In this document: positions 34,219 through 45,644 of the stretch, piece after piece
Numbering within the stretch: the stretch's first letter is position 1
Layout: each line of letters starts with the position of its first letter
Assembly: GCA_009809945.1 (NCBI GenBank)
Contig: WTPW01001011.1
Location: 63,776-127,775, forward strand
Length of the DNA: 64,000 nucleotides
Source of the DNA: Gigaspora margarita
Taxonomy: Eukaryota; Glomeromycota; Glomeromycetes; Diversisporales; Gigasporaceae
Direction: 5' to 3'
The notes under the pieces: model-generated
Database searches by the model: none
What the model saw: only the letters and a program-made list of their open reading frames with translations
What the model was told of the DNA's origin: nothing
Translations under genes and position numbers: made by a program

Positions 34219-34636
34219 NNNNNNNNNNNNNNNNNNNNNNNNNNNNNNNNNNNNNNNNNNNNNNNNNNNNNNNNNNNNNNNNNNNNNNNNNNNNNNNNNN
34301 NNNNNNNNNNNNNNNNNNNNNNNNNNNNNNNNNNNNNNNNNNNNNNNNNNNNNNNNNNNNNNNNNNNNNNNNNNNNNNNNNNNNNNNNNNNNNNNNNNNN
34401 NNNNNNNNNNNNNNNNNNNNNNNNNNNNNNNNNNNNNNNNNNNNNNNNNNNNNNNNNNNNNNNNNNNNNNNNNNNNNNNNNNNNNNNNNNNNNNNNNNNN
34501 NNNNNNNNNNNNNNNNNNNNNNNNNNNNNNNNNNNNNNNNNNNNNNNNNNNNNNNNNNNNNNNNNNNNNNNNNNNNNNNNNNNNNNNNNNNNNNNNNNNN
34601 NNNNNNNNNNNNNNNNNNNNNNNNNNNNNNNNNNNN
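34219..34636. other. Assembly gap, 418 N
   Basis: All bases are N. Frames that appear to be open through it are artefacts. Confidence 1.
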
Positions 34637-34684
34637 GAAACCAAAAAAAAAACAAAAGGAGAACGAAAAAACAATATAAAATTG

Positions 34685-35190
34685 ATAGAAGATCTAAATT
34701 ATAAACAAAAGATCTAATCTGATCTTGTAGTACAATCATCAAAAATCATCAAAACATTTCAAAAATATTAGTCAAACGCGTTTTTGATATGATCCAGGTT
34801 ACAGATCGTTCTAAAATATTTTGAAAGTATTCGAAATATTAAAAATAAAAAAGAAAGAGAAAAAAAAAGAGAAAGAAAAAAAAAGGGAGAAAGGAGTAAA
34901 AGAAAAAGAGGAGTAAAAGGAAGAGGGGGTAAAAATCATTCAAAATGGCCTTTTTTTTTTATATATCCAAATTAAAGTATAATGCTAATTATCGATTAAT
35001 AACGTAATGATCAATATGTAGCGATTTTGTTTAGTTTGATGATAATCGATAATTTGATTTACATCGATTACTTGTCTATTTTTCGTTATTAATCGATTTT
35101 TGATATATATCGATTTATAACAAGTTAATCGATATATAACGTTTAATTTTAATCGATATAAATCAATTATGTGTTATAAATTGATATAAA
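34685..35190. repeat. Repeat right of the gap: TTTGAAATATTTT family, GA-rich tract, ATCGAT cluster
   Basis: 34690-34830 (AGATCTAATCTGATCTTGTA, ATATGATCCAGGTTACAGAT, AAAATATTTTGAAAG) is related in reverse complement to 61050-61265. 34840-34935 is an AAAGAGAGAAAGG purine tract. 34990-35190 repeats AATCGATA-type words. Confidence 0.6.
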
Positions 35191-35604
35191 TCTACTTAAT
35201 ATATTTCGTGATGTTACTAGTGCTATCCTTGCATTACTAGTCTGGCATCGCTGCTACCTGTGTTGAACTTGTACTAACTTTCTTTTGTCACTAGAATCAT
35301 AATCTTATAAGTAGATTTCTTTTTTTTTTTTTTTTGCTTCCTGGAACTGGGATCCCATAAAAAATATTTTTTTATTGTTTGCTTGTTTTATTTTCTTATT
35401 TTAAACTCTTTCTTTCTTTTGCATATTTGTTTCACTAGAAAACTGAGTAGAAGATTGGAACCAGCTCTTGCAGAATACCAAATATTGAAGATTTAGAACT
35501 AGATCTTGTGAAATAAATGGTTCTGTTTGTTGCTTTTTTTCTATTTTATCCTTTTTTAGCTTGAACTAATAACTTTTGTGGGCTTAGTTAGTGATATACC
35601 ATTA

Positions 35605-35850
35605 TTTATAAAATGTGGAGATTCTGAGCTTTCATCATTTTGGTACTTTATTATGAAGATTCTGGGTTTTTGTCATTCCAATACAATTATTTATAAAATA
35701 TAAAGATTCTGGGCTTTTGTTATTCCAGTACTATCATTTATAGAATACAAAGAATATGAGCTTTTGTCATTTCAGTGATTTCAGCTTTTGCCATTTCTGT
35801 GCTATCATTTATGGAAGTTTCGGGTTTTCGTTAGTGATTTCAGGCTTCAC
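35605..35850. repeat. Degenerate tandem repeat, about five copies of a 47-60 bp unit
   Basis: Units resemble TATCATTTATAAAATATAAA then GATTCTGGGCTTTTGTCATTCCAGT. They begin near 35605, 35650, 35690, 35735 and 35805 and become shorter to the right. The 87-codon frame 35894-36157 downstream (phenylalanine-rich, then ...VAFVSRSHTFSIIIVQTFS) has no recognised domain and repeats a TTTTAGCATCATCATTGTT word. Confidence 0.6.
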
Positions 35851-36764
35851 TGGTTAATAGTAGCTTTGGACTAATTCTTTTCTAGAAATAGTTTTGCTAA
35901 AAAAACTAGTAGATCACTTTGGTACCTTTGTTAGACCTTTTATAAATATAATTCATCGTTTGTCTCAGTATTGTAAGATTATTAGTTTCTCTTTCTTTGT
36001 TTGTTTCTTTTTTTTTGAACTAATTTTTTTATTTTCTAGATTTAGCTTCATATGTCATTTTGGTATCATTGTTGTGGCTTTTGTTAGTAGATCTCACACT
36101 TTTAGCATCATCATTGTTCAAACCTTCAGTATCATCGTTCTTGGAGCTTGTTATTGATATGTTATATTTAGGCAGCTTGTTAATAGCAGTTGTAGTACAC
36201 AACAGTGTAGTGAAAATGTTTATTACACAATAATTTAAGTTTCAGTATTAGCGATTATAGTTGTAGTTGGGTTATGGTTAGAATTAGTTGTTTTTTTTTA
36301 TTTGTAACTGATTATACAATAAAAATTAAAATAAAATTGTATAATTATGAGATTGTAATATAACAAAAAAATGATTAATAAATTAAAGCAATTAGGTAAT
36401 TATTGTGGTATTTTGTTAATTAGTTCCACAGATCTGCAAAAAATTTTTCTCTGCCAACTGCATATTTGCACCAAATGATAAAATCAATTACCATCTAAAT
36501 CAATAAAAATCAATTACTATCTAAATTAATAAAAATTAATCACTATTTAAATAAATAAAAATTGATCACTATCAAATTAATAAAAATTGATAGTGGAGAT
36601 TGTAATCGATATATATTTTAACTGTTATATATTGATACTATTCAGCTTGCAAATTTTGGTGATAAAGCTTACTTTAGACCATTATTCAAAATAATGCTTA
36701 TAAGCATTATTACGCAAACATATAGTAAATGAATCCATGTCATTTTACAGACAATCAATTTGCT

Positions 36765-37310
36765 AATGGCTTGTTTCACTAACAAGTTTTTTACTGACAA
36801 TTATTTCATTGCAAATTTTTTTAAAAATTGCAATAACATTAACCCTAATTCTAAACCTGGCCCTACAATAATGACTGAAATTACTTTGTTGGTGAAATGA
36901 CTTTTAATAAAATAAATATCAATAAACTAAGTTGTTAGTGAAGTGATTTTTAGTGAAATGAACAGAACCTGAAATTGTATTATTGGGAAAATAGGATATT
37001 GAAGTTATAGAATCAGAAAAATAGCATTTAGAAAAGGTGGGTTCAGGTAGATAAATTTTGGAAAGTAAGAAATGTTTATTGGAAAGCTTATTTTACAAAT
37101 GATTAATTTGCAAAAATTTATTTCATAAAAGCATATTTTACCAATAGCTTATATTACTAATTCTAATTTGAAACTTAATAAAAATGAAAATAACTATAAT
37201 TACCTTGCAAAATAAACTGTCAGTAAAATGTATTGTCTACAAAATGAACTTGTCTGTAAATTAATCATCTGTAAAATAAGCTTATTAATGAAATAAGTAT
37301 CAGTTTGAAA
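36765..37310. repeat. Two adjacent inverted-repeat elements
   Basis: 36765-36970: CTTGTTTCACTAACAAGTTTTTTAC pairs with AACTAAGTTGTTAGTGAAGTGA; the loop holds ACCCTAATTCTAAACC. 37070-37310: GAAAGCTTATTTTACAAATGATTAATT pairs with AATTAATCATCTGTAAAATAAGCTTA. TTTAGTGAAATGA and TGTAAAATAAG words recur throughout. ATCAATTAC(C/T)ATCTAAAT repeats lie just upstream at 36480-36600. Confidence 0.6.
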
Positions 37311-38562
37311 TATAATATCTTTGATGTAATTGTAATTGAGTTAATTGAAACAGGATAAAACTAGTTGTTAAATGAACTTATTTTATTCGAATGATGGAGG
37401 CAAAACACAAGTTCAAAAAAAAGAGTTTTAAAAATTTGATAGCAGCATTATAAAATATAAAATTGCTAATAATAGTGACTATTGTTTTTATTGGACTTGT
37501 CCAATTGGACATGAGTAATTGGACATAAGGCTAAAAGGGCTAATAAATTTGGATTGGACTTTATAAGCCCAATTGGCCTTAATATAAAAAATGCTAATTC
37601 TAATAATATATTACTGAACAAATATTAAAAATAGAAAACCCATGCTTTACTGATCTAGTTATACTAATCTGCATAATTTAAAAATGTTTATAGCAGATAA
37701 TAATTATATAGGCTAATATGAATAAGAAGCTAACTATTTATATTAAATACTTAGACCAATTTACCAATAAATAATCACTAAAGTTAAAAACTAACTGAAA
37801 TAGTATATAAACACTATAATTAATTAAAACAATTTTTGCTGATAATTATAGTTTAAATTCAGATAATAAAATTTTAGTCAATTAGAACAAATTTATAACA
37901 AAAAAAATAAGAGTTCACCCTTTTTTTTTATTACAATAATGAACCTACTTTCTGGTTAAAACTTCTTTCTACTAATTAAAAATTGAGCTCTGATCTATTG
38001 GTTTATATATTAAAAGAATCTTAAATCAATATAATAAAAATTTAAATAAGAAATTAATTAGTATATTGTTTACTAATTAAATAAAAAAAAGTTCTAAAGA
38101 TATTTAATTGAAGAGTTTTTAGAGTTATTAATATATATATAGCTTATTTAAATAATATTGCTTTAAAATTTCATTATTATTGTAGTATGCAAAATTTTAT
38201 ATTTTATTATATTTAAAGCATTGTAATCAATTAAAAATTTTGCAAATGCAATATTATTAAAAATACTATAGTAAACTATATATTTTGTAATATTATATAT
38301 CATTCTGTTTCTAGTATATACTTTATAATATTATATATACTCTGTTTCTGGTATATGTGTTATAAGCCAAAAAACAATATATATATATATATATATTTTT
38401 TTTAAGATAAGACCTTGCTTGTATCTTTATTGGATAATTTATATAAGTAGTTACATAGAATACTGTGTAGCAACTTAAATTGTACAGTGACAAATATATA
38501 TAAATTATATTCAAGAATAGAAGCTCAGACTTAAATCTACTAGAGTGGTCAAGACTCATCTA
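37311..38562. other. AT-rich intergenic DNA with a CCAATTGGACA cluster
   Basis: 37490-37580 carries several CCAATTGGACA/GGACTT words that recur at 42320-42470. Otherwise no gene; a short TATATATA microsatellite lies at 38377-38396. The 78-codon reverse frame at 38323-38559 is background. Confidence 0.45.
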
Positions 38563-39582
38563 CAGTGGCCTACCATAATATTGTGGACACTTTTAAAAAT
38601 TTTATATAGAGCTAAATTTATAAGATATTAAGCTAAAGATAAAAATATAAATTTATTAGTTAAATCTATATCTTTTAATAAAAAAAGTTTATAAAATTCT
38701 ATGCAATACTTTTTAAAATAATTAGATTTTAGTAAATTTTAAATTTTTTATTTTTGTAATTTGCTAATTTTTAATATATTTTTATAGTAGCACAAATTAC
38801 TAAATATAGTAATATATAAACAATTTTTTATAAAAAAACTAGCAATTTTTTAAATAAAATTATTTAGCATAACAAATTGTATATATTCTAAAAGTTTTAT
38901 AATTTTTAAAAATTTATTTACTAAATTACTATATATAGTAATAAAATCACTATATTTAGTATATAGAACTAGACTATATGGTGTCCTATGCACATTGTGC
39001 CCCTATTTTGATATCTCAAAATTTTACTAGTGTTGCACTTTTAACAAAAAATGATCCTCTTGCAATTCTGTACTAATTTTGACTCTAACTCTAACCCTAA
39101 CTCTAATTTTAGATAGAATTAATTATTAGTACATTAGGGGCACAAAATGCACAGGGGCACCATTTAGATTTTTTCTAGTAATTTGGTAAGTTTAATTTAA
39201 TAATTTGATTCTATTATTTAAAAGTAATAACTAACTTAATATTTGTTAAAATTTTATAAAAATTTGTAATTATATATAATTTGTTATACTGAATAATTTT
39301 TAATTAATTTTGAAATTTAGTTAACTTAATAAAAAATTAACTTTTACTATATACATATTATTTTAATCATTTTTTCACATTATAATTTTTGCGATTGTAT
39401 AACATTTACAAATTTAAATAATTTTAATTATTTTAAAAAGTACTGCATAGAATTTTTTAATTTTTTTTTTTATTTAAAAGATAGATTTAATAAATTTATA
39501 TTTCATTTTTAGCTTAATATCTTATAAATTTAGCTCTATATAAATTTTTAAAAAGTGTCCACAATATTATGGTAGGCCACTG
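38563..39582. mobile_element. Long-TIR Tc1/mariner-type element, TA duplication, 1020 bp
   Basis: It begins CAGTGGCCTACCATAATATT and ends with the exact complement, flanked by TA (38561-38562 and 39583-39584). The arms extend about 180 bp (through GCTAAATTTATAAGATATTAAGC and GCAATACTTTTTAAAATAATT). No transposase frame is present, so it is non-autonomous. Another MITE is inserted near the centre at 38979-39162. Confidence 0.9.
38979..39162. mobile_element. MITE nested in the mariner-type element
   Basis: Ends ATGGTGTCCTATGCACATTG and the complement ATGCACAGGGGCACCAT pair imperfectly; the middle contains CTCTAACTCTAACCCTAACTCTAA. It is the same family as 30867-31119. Confidence 0.7.
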
Positions 39583-40237
39583 TAGATTTGAAATATATGT
39601 AAAATTATTGATTTTATCTTTTACTAATATATATATTTTGAATAAAAAAAGAATAATTTTAATTATTCTTTTTTTACTTAAAAATAGAAATAAATTTTAA
39701 AAATTTTATTTTCTATTTTTATATATACCAAATTGACTACAAGTTATAATTATTATATTTAACTATTACTAATTATAAATTTCTTTTAACTTATTCTTAA
39801 TTATTTATTTTTTATATGCAATAACTAATATTATATATATATTATTAATTAAATTGATTGCTCTCTATTCTACTTCTATATTACTAGTTAATTAATTCCA
39901 TAGGGTTCAATTGGTATACCAACTAAACTACAAAACTACAACACAAAGTATATATCCAAGAAACAAAATTGTTGCCAAGTGTTGCTCAATATATATCACA
40001 TTATAAATACTATTTTTTTATTACTATAGTATTATTTATATATTCAATTAACAAAATATATATATAATAGCAATTTGATATTAATACTCAAATATTTTAT
40101 AAGTCAAATGTTCTTGATTTAAAACTTTTAGCAGCTTTAATAGTTTATTATATAGTCTTAAGAATAGTTTGTGCTTTTTTTAAAAGCTATTTTTACAAGT
40201 TAATATAAAAGTTATATATTTTATAGAGACTATACAA
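39583..40237. other. AT-rich spacer
   Basis: A hairpin AAAAAAAGAATAATT/AATTATTCTTTTTTT lies at 39645-39676. No gene seen. Confidence 0.45.
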
Positions 40238-40376
40238 TTTTTTTTAGGGAATCCCTATTTTCACTATGGTATTTTGCTATTTTTACCATAGTTACAAAAA
40301 AATTTATATTTTTAGAATTTTAATATAATATATTATAAGATTTAACTTTGTCTTTAATTCTAATTCTAAAACTAAT

Positions 40377-41062
40377 AAGTAACCTGCTTTGGATCCTAGT
40401 TAAAAGTTGTAGAGCTTATGTTTCTGATTCTAATAGTAGTAAATCATCAAAATCGGCCCAGTGGATCCCAAGATACTTGGGATCAAAGAAGAGAACATAA
40501 GGATTAGCAAATTCACTATTATACAAGCTACTAATTTTCCTTTACATACATTTGAAAAGTTTTTTTGATGTAGTAAAAATTTTACTAAGAAAATAATAAA
40601 TCTTGTTTTAAGAAACTAGCATTTTTTTGAGCCAAAGAACAATTTAATTAAGAGCACAAAGTTGATTACGATAATACTATTCTGCTCAAATCACAAATTT
40701 TTATTTGATAGCTTTTTTCTAACTTTTTTTATATATGTTTTGAAAAGTTTGTTTATCATAGCAAAAATTTTTACTAATAAAATAATAAAACTTGTGTTAA
40801 GAAACTAGCATTTTTTTGATCCAAAGAACAAGTTTGCTTAAGAGCTCAAAGTCAATTTTGATAATAAAATTCTGCGCAAATTACTATTTTTCATTTGATA
40901 GATATTTTCTTTGTATAATAGTAAATTTGCTGATCCTTATGTTCTCTTCTTTGGTCCCAAATATCTTGGGATCCACTAGGGCAATTTTGATGATTTAACT
41001 ACCATTAGAATCAGAAAAATGAGCTCTACAACTTTTAACTAGAAGCCAAAGAAGGTTTACTT
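40377..41062. mobile_element. Foldback element, 150-bp arms with internal direct repeats
   Basis: Arms 40377-40530 and 40910-41062 are complementary: AAGTAACCTGCTTTGG to CCAAAGAAGGTTTACTT, through TTTCTGATTCTAATAGTAG, GATCCCAAGATACTTGGGAT and AGAGAACATAAGGAT. Between them lie two direct copies of a block of about 180 bp (40550-40725, 40738-40905; ACTAGCATTTTTTTGA(G/T)CCAAAGAAC). No coding sequence. The inner arm is shared with the hAT-type element at 29320-29794. Confidence 0.85.
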
Positions 41063-41069
41063 ATTAGTC

Positions 41070-42118
41070 AGTCATAGGATATGTTCTTAAAAAATTGTCA
41101 AAATGTTGTCTATAATAAAAATTATAATAAAAACATATGAATTTACTATAGATACGAGTTAGAAGACTCTCTTTGATCTAACTTATTAACTTAAAATTAA
41201 ATTTTTCAGGGATATAGAACAAGGGGAGAAGAAAAATTGAGCTTAAAAATCGAATTAAAATTTCGCTAATTTTGCACAAAACGAAATGTAACTTCGCCAA
41301 AAGCAAATATTTTTGATTTTAAGATGATGGGTACATGTAAAATCATGCTCTGAACAACTTTGTTTAGTCGAAGAAAGTAGTTACCTTGTAAGAAAAACGG
41401 GTTGTCTATGTGCTAAAGTTAAAATTTATCATATTTCATAATACAACTTTTTTTTCTTATTAGGTAACCTACTTTGGGCTCTTAAGCAAAGTTGTTCAGC
41501 ATGTAATTTTACATTTTATTTGAGGTTGAATCGCGTTTTTTGGCCTTTTACTAAGTGAAAAATGGGTTTAAAGTTGGAAAAAAAAAATATTTTTAAAAAA
41601 TTTTTTTTTCCAACTTTAAACCTATTTTTCACTTAGTAAAAGGCTAAAAAATGTGATTTAACCTCAAATAAAATATAAAATTACATGCCGAACAACTTTG
41701 CTTAAGAGCCCAAAGTAGGTTACCTAATAAGAAAAAAAGTTGTATTATGAAATATGATAAATTTTAACTTTAGCACATAGACAACCCATTTTTCTTACAA
41801 GGTAACCTACTTTCTTCGACTAAGTAAAGTTGTTCAGAGCATGATTTTACATGTACCCATCATCTTAAAATCAAAAATATTTGCTTTTGGCGAAGTTACA
41901 TTTCGTTTTGTGCAAAATCAGCGAAATTTTAATTCGATTTTTAAGCTCAATTTTTCTTCTCCCCTTGTTCTATATTCCTGAAAAATTTAATTTTATGTTA
42001 ATAAGTTAGATCAAAGAGAATCTTCTAACTCGTATCTATAGTAAATTTATATGTTTTTATTATAATTTTTATTATAGACAACATTTTGACCATTTTTTAA
42101 GGACATACCCTATGACTA
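41070..42118. mobile_element. 1.05-kb near-perfect palindrome (foldback element)
   Basis: Both arms of about 520 bp pair around 41594 from AGTCATAGGATATG to CATACCCTATGACT with few mismatches. Landmarks in each arm include CTCCCCTTGTTCTATAT/ATATAGAACAAGGGGAG, CGCCAAAAGCAAATATTTTT, GGGTACATGTAAAATCATGC and TAGGTAACCTACTTTGGGCTC. The centre is AAAAATATTTTT. No protein is encoded. Transcription would give a long hairpin RNA. A half copy is at 13705-14423. Confidence 0.92.
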
Positions 42119-42261
42119 TTAATTTTTAGGGTTAGAGTTAGGGTTAAAATTAAAGTTAGAAGTAGAATTAGATTTATTATTTTGAATTCTAAAAATAGAA
42201 AATTTTGTATAATTATAGTAGAAATGGCAAATCTATGGTGAAAATAGTAGCTCCCTTTTTT

Positions 42262-42537
42262 ATTGCTAATATATATATATATTCTTGATTATGAAAATAT
42301 TTATTAAGCTAAATATATATATGTCCAATTAGCCCTAGCCCTTATATAAATTGGACTATGGCTAATTGGTCAATTGGACATGTGGACAACAACTAAGATT
42401 AATTAGCTACTTGCCAATTAGCTGTATGCCCAATTGGACATGTAGGCTAGGGCTAAGATTTTTTATTTGAACTTAAGGCTAGTAACAATACTAATAGTGA
42501 TAGTTGTATTATAATGAAATAATAAATTTTGAAATTA
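42262..42537. repeat. CCAATTGGACA / TAGGGCTAA cluster
   Basis: GTCCAATTAGCCCTAGCCCTTATA, CAATTGGACATGTGGAC and CCAATTGGACATGTAGGCTAGGG are repeated here and, more sparsely, at 37490-37580 in the opposite order. This suggests the ends of a large disrupted element, though exact termini could not be set. Confidence 0.4.
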
Positions 42538-43532
42538 CAGTACCCATTGTAAGTATCTGACTCTGGTAACTTTTTGGAGTTAATTTTAATGCCTTAAAAT
42601 TTTCAGTGCATAAAGAGTGTCTTAGATATTGATCATCTATATGTTGTTGTGACTGATAAAACCTCTACATTGGGATATTACATGATCATAAAGTTTATGC
42701 ATTTTTATATATGATAATTATGCCTAAATCTTAAAATAAAAATATTTTAAGATTGGCATAGTCAATTTAAGTGCTTGAAGTTTAATTCTACATATATGTA
42801 GAATTAAAAAGAGAACCAAACATTAAAATTGATTATGTTGATACTAAAATATTTTTATTTAAAATTAGTTAATTATTGATATTGGGGATATGATTAGTGT
42901 TGTTAGCTGAAATTATTTTAAGCTTGTAGAAATATTTCGACTTTCGACATTTAGCATGTCGAAATTCTAAAGTAATGTCAAAATACTAAAGTTATGTCAA
43001 AATTCTAAATAGTGTTGAAATGTCTAAATTAGCTAATTAATAAATAAGTATTATATCTTGTGCTTATAAGTTGTGCAATATATGAAATATGCATTAATTT
43101 ATCTTATATGAGATATACTTTTATTTACTATCTTAATTTATTGAATTTAGTCTTTAAAAAATATATTTTCTATATAATTGGGTTTAAAAAAATTTTTTAC
43201 CCGATTATTTATCATATGTAATAATTACAATATTAATACAATAAAATTTAAATTAAAATATATTAACTTTATAGATGAATTCGATAAAGTAAATATTTAG
43301 TCATGTAAATTACAATGTTATTTTTATCGCTCAAATAATTTAAAATCAAAAAGCCAACTATAATATATATCTGAAAAAAAAACATTTAACTTGAAATAAA
43401 AATTTATACACCAATAAGCATTGAAAACTGATATAAAGTTTATCTACGTATCAGTTTTGGGAGGTTAGACTGTATAAGTATACATTATTGGGAAAAATTA
43501 TTGAATAACGGTAATTTGGAACACCCATAGAT

Positions 43533-43882
43533 TTCACACAAAAACATTAATAAATGTAGCAGATCATAATAAAATCAGATCATAATGAAATTGAACTTAT
43601 TTTATGACTGTTTTTTAAATTTTTTTGGGCCTTTTTTGTTAGGTTTTTTTTTATAGTTAAGTTAGGATTTAGGGTTAGGGTTATTTGAAAAAGAGTATAG
43701 GTGGATTTTAGTAGGGCTTATATTTTTAAATCGAACCCCTGTATTTCATTATGATCTGATTTTATTATGATCTGTGACAATAAATGAGCTTACCCCCTAA
43801 CGTGACTTCACCCTAATCTCACTCTAACCCTAAGGGGTTGCATTGGATAAAAGTCACGGGAGGGGTAAAATTTTTTGTGGGA
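43533..43882. mobile_element. MITE (TTTCACACAAAAAC ... GTGGGA), interrupted
   Basis: The outer halves match the uninterrupted copy at 45312-45426: ATAGATTTC(A/C)CACAAAAACAT, then CCTAACGTGACTTCACCCTAA, then AAATCACGGG...TAAAATTTTTTGTGGGA. The other element (43557-43778) sits between the halves, and comparison with the 45.3-kb copy shows where it entered. Confidence 0.65.
43557..43778. mobile_element. MITE with CAGATCATAATAAAATCAGA ends
   Basis: Ends GCAGATCATAATAAAATCAG and the complement CTGATTTTATTATGATCTG are flanked by AATAAATG on both sides (43549-43556, 43779-43786), an 8-bp duplication. The core has TTAGGGTTAGGGTTA. A second copy is at 45645-45870. Confidence 0.8.
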
Positions 43883-43898
43883 GAGTTACCCAGATGAT

Positions 43899-44016
43899 CT
43901 ATGGACAGTTCTTAGGAACAGTTCAGTGACCAGAATTAGGATTAGGGTTAGGGTTAGGGTAGGTGGATTTAGTTAATGTCAGTCAGCATGCACTGTCCGT
44001 AAGAACTGTCCGTAGA
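43899..44016. mobile_element. Short MITE with GGACAGTTCTTA ends and TTAGGG core
   Basis: TCTATGGACAGTTCTTAGGA pairs with GTCCGTAAGAACTGTCCGTAGA. Between them lies GGATTAGGGTTAGGGTTAGG. A neighbouring imperfect palindrome (GTAATTTGGCAAATGAGCA / ATTTGTCAAATTAC) is at 44050-44100. Confidence 0.7.
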
Positions 44017-44948
44017 CTCAGCAAGAGTTACCATAGCTGTAATTTGGCAAATGAGCATGTGCTGCTCTGTGCCACGTGTAGCCAATCATTTGTCAAATTA
44101 CCATATTCGAGTTATCCAGCAATTTATGATCATGATTGGTAAGGAGTCGCTCGCTAAGTTTTAATTTGAATAAGCATGATTATGATGTAACACATGAAAA
44201 TTCATGATCATATGAGTTTGTCAGATAATATTATTTATTTAGATATTAGTCATATAATATCTATTTAGTCAAATATTTAGACATTTAGTCAAATTTAGGA
44301 TTTTGATATTTTGACAAAAATAATGCTATGTCGAAATATATTTAGACACCAATGTGTCTAAATTTTTGACTAAATAGCATATTTCAGCTAACAACACTAG
44401 ATGTGATAGACTAAAATTTTTTAAAAACTTAAAATGTGTATATTTTGACAACAACATGATCAATTTTAAAGTTTAAGGCTCTTTTGAATTCTATATGCAT
44501 ATAGAATTCAAAAAAGTCTTTAAACATTAAAATCAATCATGTCATTGTCAAAATATTTTTGTTTAAATTTTGTCAGAATCAAATAATTATTTAAATTTTC
44601 TTAAATTCTCAGCCACAATATTTTGAGATTAGCTAGCCCATATCAATATTTGAGGCCTCTTTTGAATTCTACAAGACTATAGAAGTCAAACAAGCCCTTA
44701 AACATTGAGATTAACTGCATTATTATCAGAAATTTATTTTAATTTTTTAAAAAAACAATGTGGGCTATGATGTATGTTTGTGATGTGTATGGCAATTTTT
44801 TATTATAGATGCCCAATATGGACGTTTTATCATCTACAAAAAGTATGGATGATCAACTTTTATGATGTTCTTTCACTATAAAAAATTTCAAATCGTTTCA
44901 AATTCTCTATAGAAAGTTACAGGGGTCAGATACTTATGGCGGGCACTG

Positions 44949-45311
44949 TAATAAATGTAGTTGTATCATGCATGCGTAAAATGTGTTTTTCAATTACTTA
45001 AGATATTTAATGTAATTTCACGATACACTAACACGCCTTATATGTAAATATTGCATCTGATATTATCATGTGTTGTGTTAATATCTTCTTGACTCCTATA
45101 ATCAAAAAAAGGATGTTTTAAAATCAGTATAGCGAACATCAAAAAAGTTGAACGAAACCAACATCTTAATCGTACTGGTATAAAGGAATAATTTATACTT
45201 CGTATATGCATTTACAAGGAGGGTTTTATAGTATGAAATTTCACATAAGAAATTTTCGTTTACCTGATCATCTACGTTACACGTTATCTAGAATTTTTGG
45301 CAACGCCTATA
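44949..45311. other. AT-rich spacer
   Basis: No gene or TIR pair. TCATGCATGCG occurs at 44968. Confidence 0.4.
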
Positions 45312-45563
45312 GATTTCCCACAAAAACATCAATCAATGAGTTTATCCCTAACGTGACTTCACCCTAACCCTAAAGGTTTCATTGTGTTTCATTAGATAAA
45401 AATCACGGGTAAAATTTTTTGTGGGACAGCTTTTTGGGAAAGTCTCCGGACACCTACCAATTTGTACCTACCTAGTTAGTGTTATGGTTAGAGGTTATTT
45501 ACAATTGGTTGCTTTATATTTGGTAGGCGCAAAAATCACGTGAATGGTAGGTGTACGGAGACT
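45312..45563. mobile_element. Two adjoining MITE copies
   Basis: 45312-45426 is the uninterrupted copy of the ATTTCCCACAAAAACAT family. 45441-45563 is the GTCTCCGGACACCTACC family, in reverse orientation to 23514-23636. Both contain CCTAACCCTAA or TTATGGTTAGAGG telomere-like strings. Confidence 0.7.
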
Positions 45564-45644
45564 TCGCCCAGCTTTTTTGGTAGTCGATCATGTGAGAGAG
45601 CGACGAAACGTAGCCGTGTGTAACTGGGTTACTATACAATAATT

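Larger units (their letters stand above)
40238..42261. mobile_element. Outer TIR element interrupted by two foldback elements
   Basis: Left end TTTTTAGGGA...CCCTATTTTCACTATGG and right end (complement of CTATGGTGAAAATAGTAGCT, then CCCTTTTTT) match, together with inner blocks (ATTTTTAGAATT, TTTAATTCTAATTCTA / TTAGAGTTAGGGTTAAA). The two halves (40238-40376 and 42119-42261) join into a small MITE of about 280 bp if the elements at 40377-41062 and 41070-42118 are removed. The right half holds TTAGGGTTAGAGTTAGGGTT. Confidence 0.75.
42895..44399. mobile_element. hAT-type element with 7/8 TSD, inside the mariner-type element
   Basis: Perfect 19-bp ends TAGTGTTGTTAGCTGAAAT and ATTTCAGCTAACAACACTA are flanked by GATATGAT and GATGTGAT. 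Subterminal ATTTAGACATTTAG / TGTCGAAAT words mirror each other. It carries three smaller elements or repeats (43533-43882, 43557-43778, 43899-44016). Confidence 0.8.
42538..44948. mobile_element. Tc1/mariner-type long-TIR element, TA duplication, 2.4 kb, multiply nested
   Basis: Ends CAGTACCCATTGTAAGTATC and the complement CAGTGCCCGCCATAAGTATC (continuing TGAC....GTAACTTT) are flanked by TA (42536-42537, 44949-44950). Mirrored subterminal palindromes (GTTTAATTCTACATATATG at about 42780, GGCTCTTTTGAATTCTATAT at about 44470) extend the arms. No transposase gene is present. Most of the interior is a later hAT-type insertion (42895-44399), which is itself interrupted. Confidence 0.8.

Noticed and set aside
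34131..34742. Long open frames across the N gap
   Set aside because: They exist only because N is translated as X; there is no sequence.
43930..43960. TTAGGG run as a true telomere
   Set aside because: Only three to four degenerate units, placed inside an inverted-repeat element and away from a sequence end.
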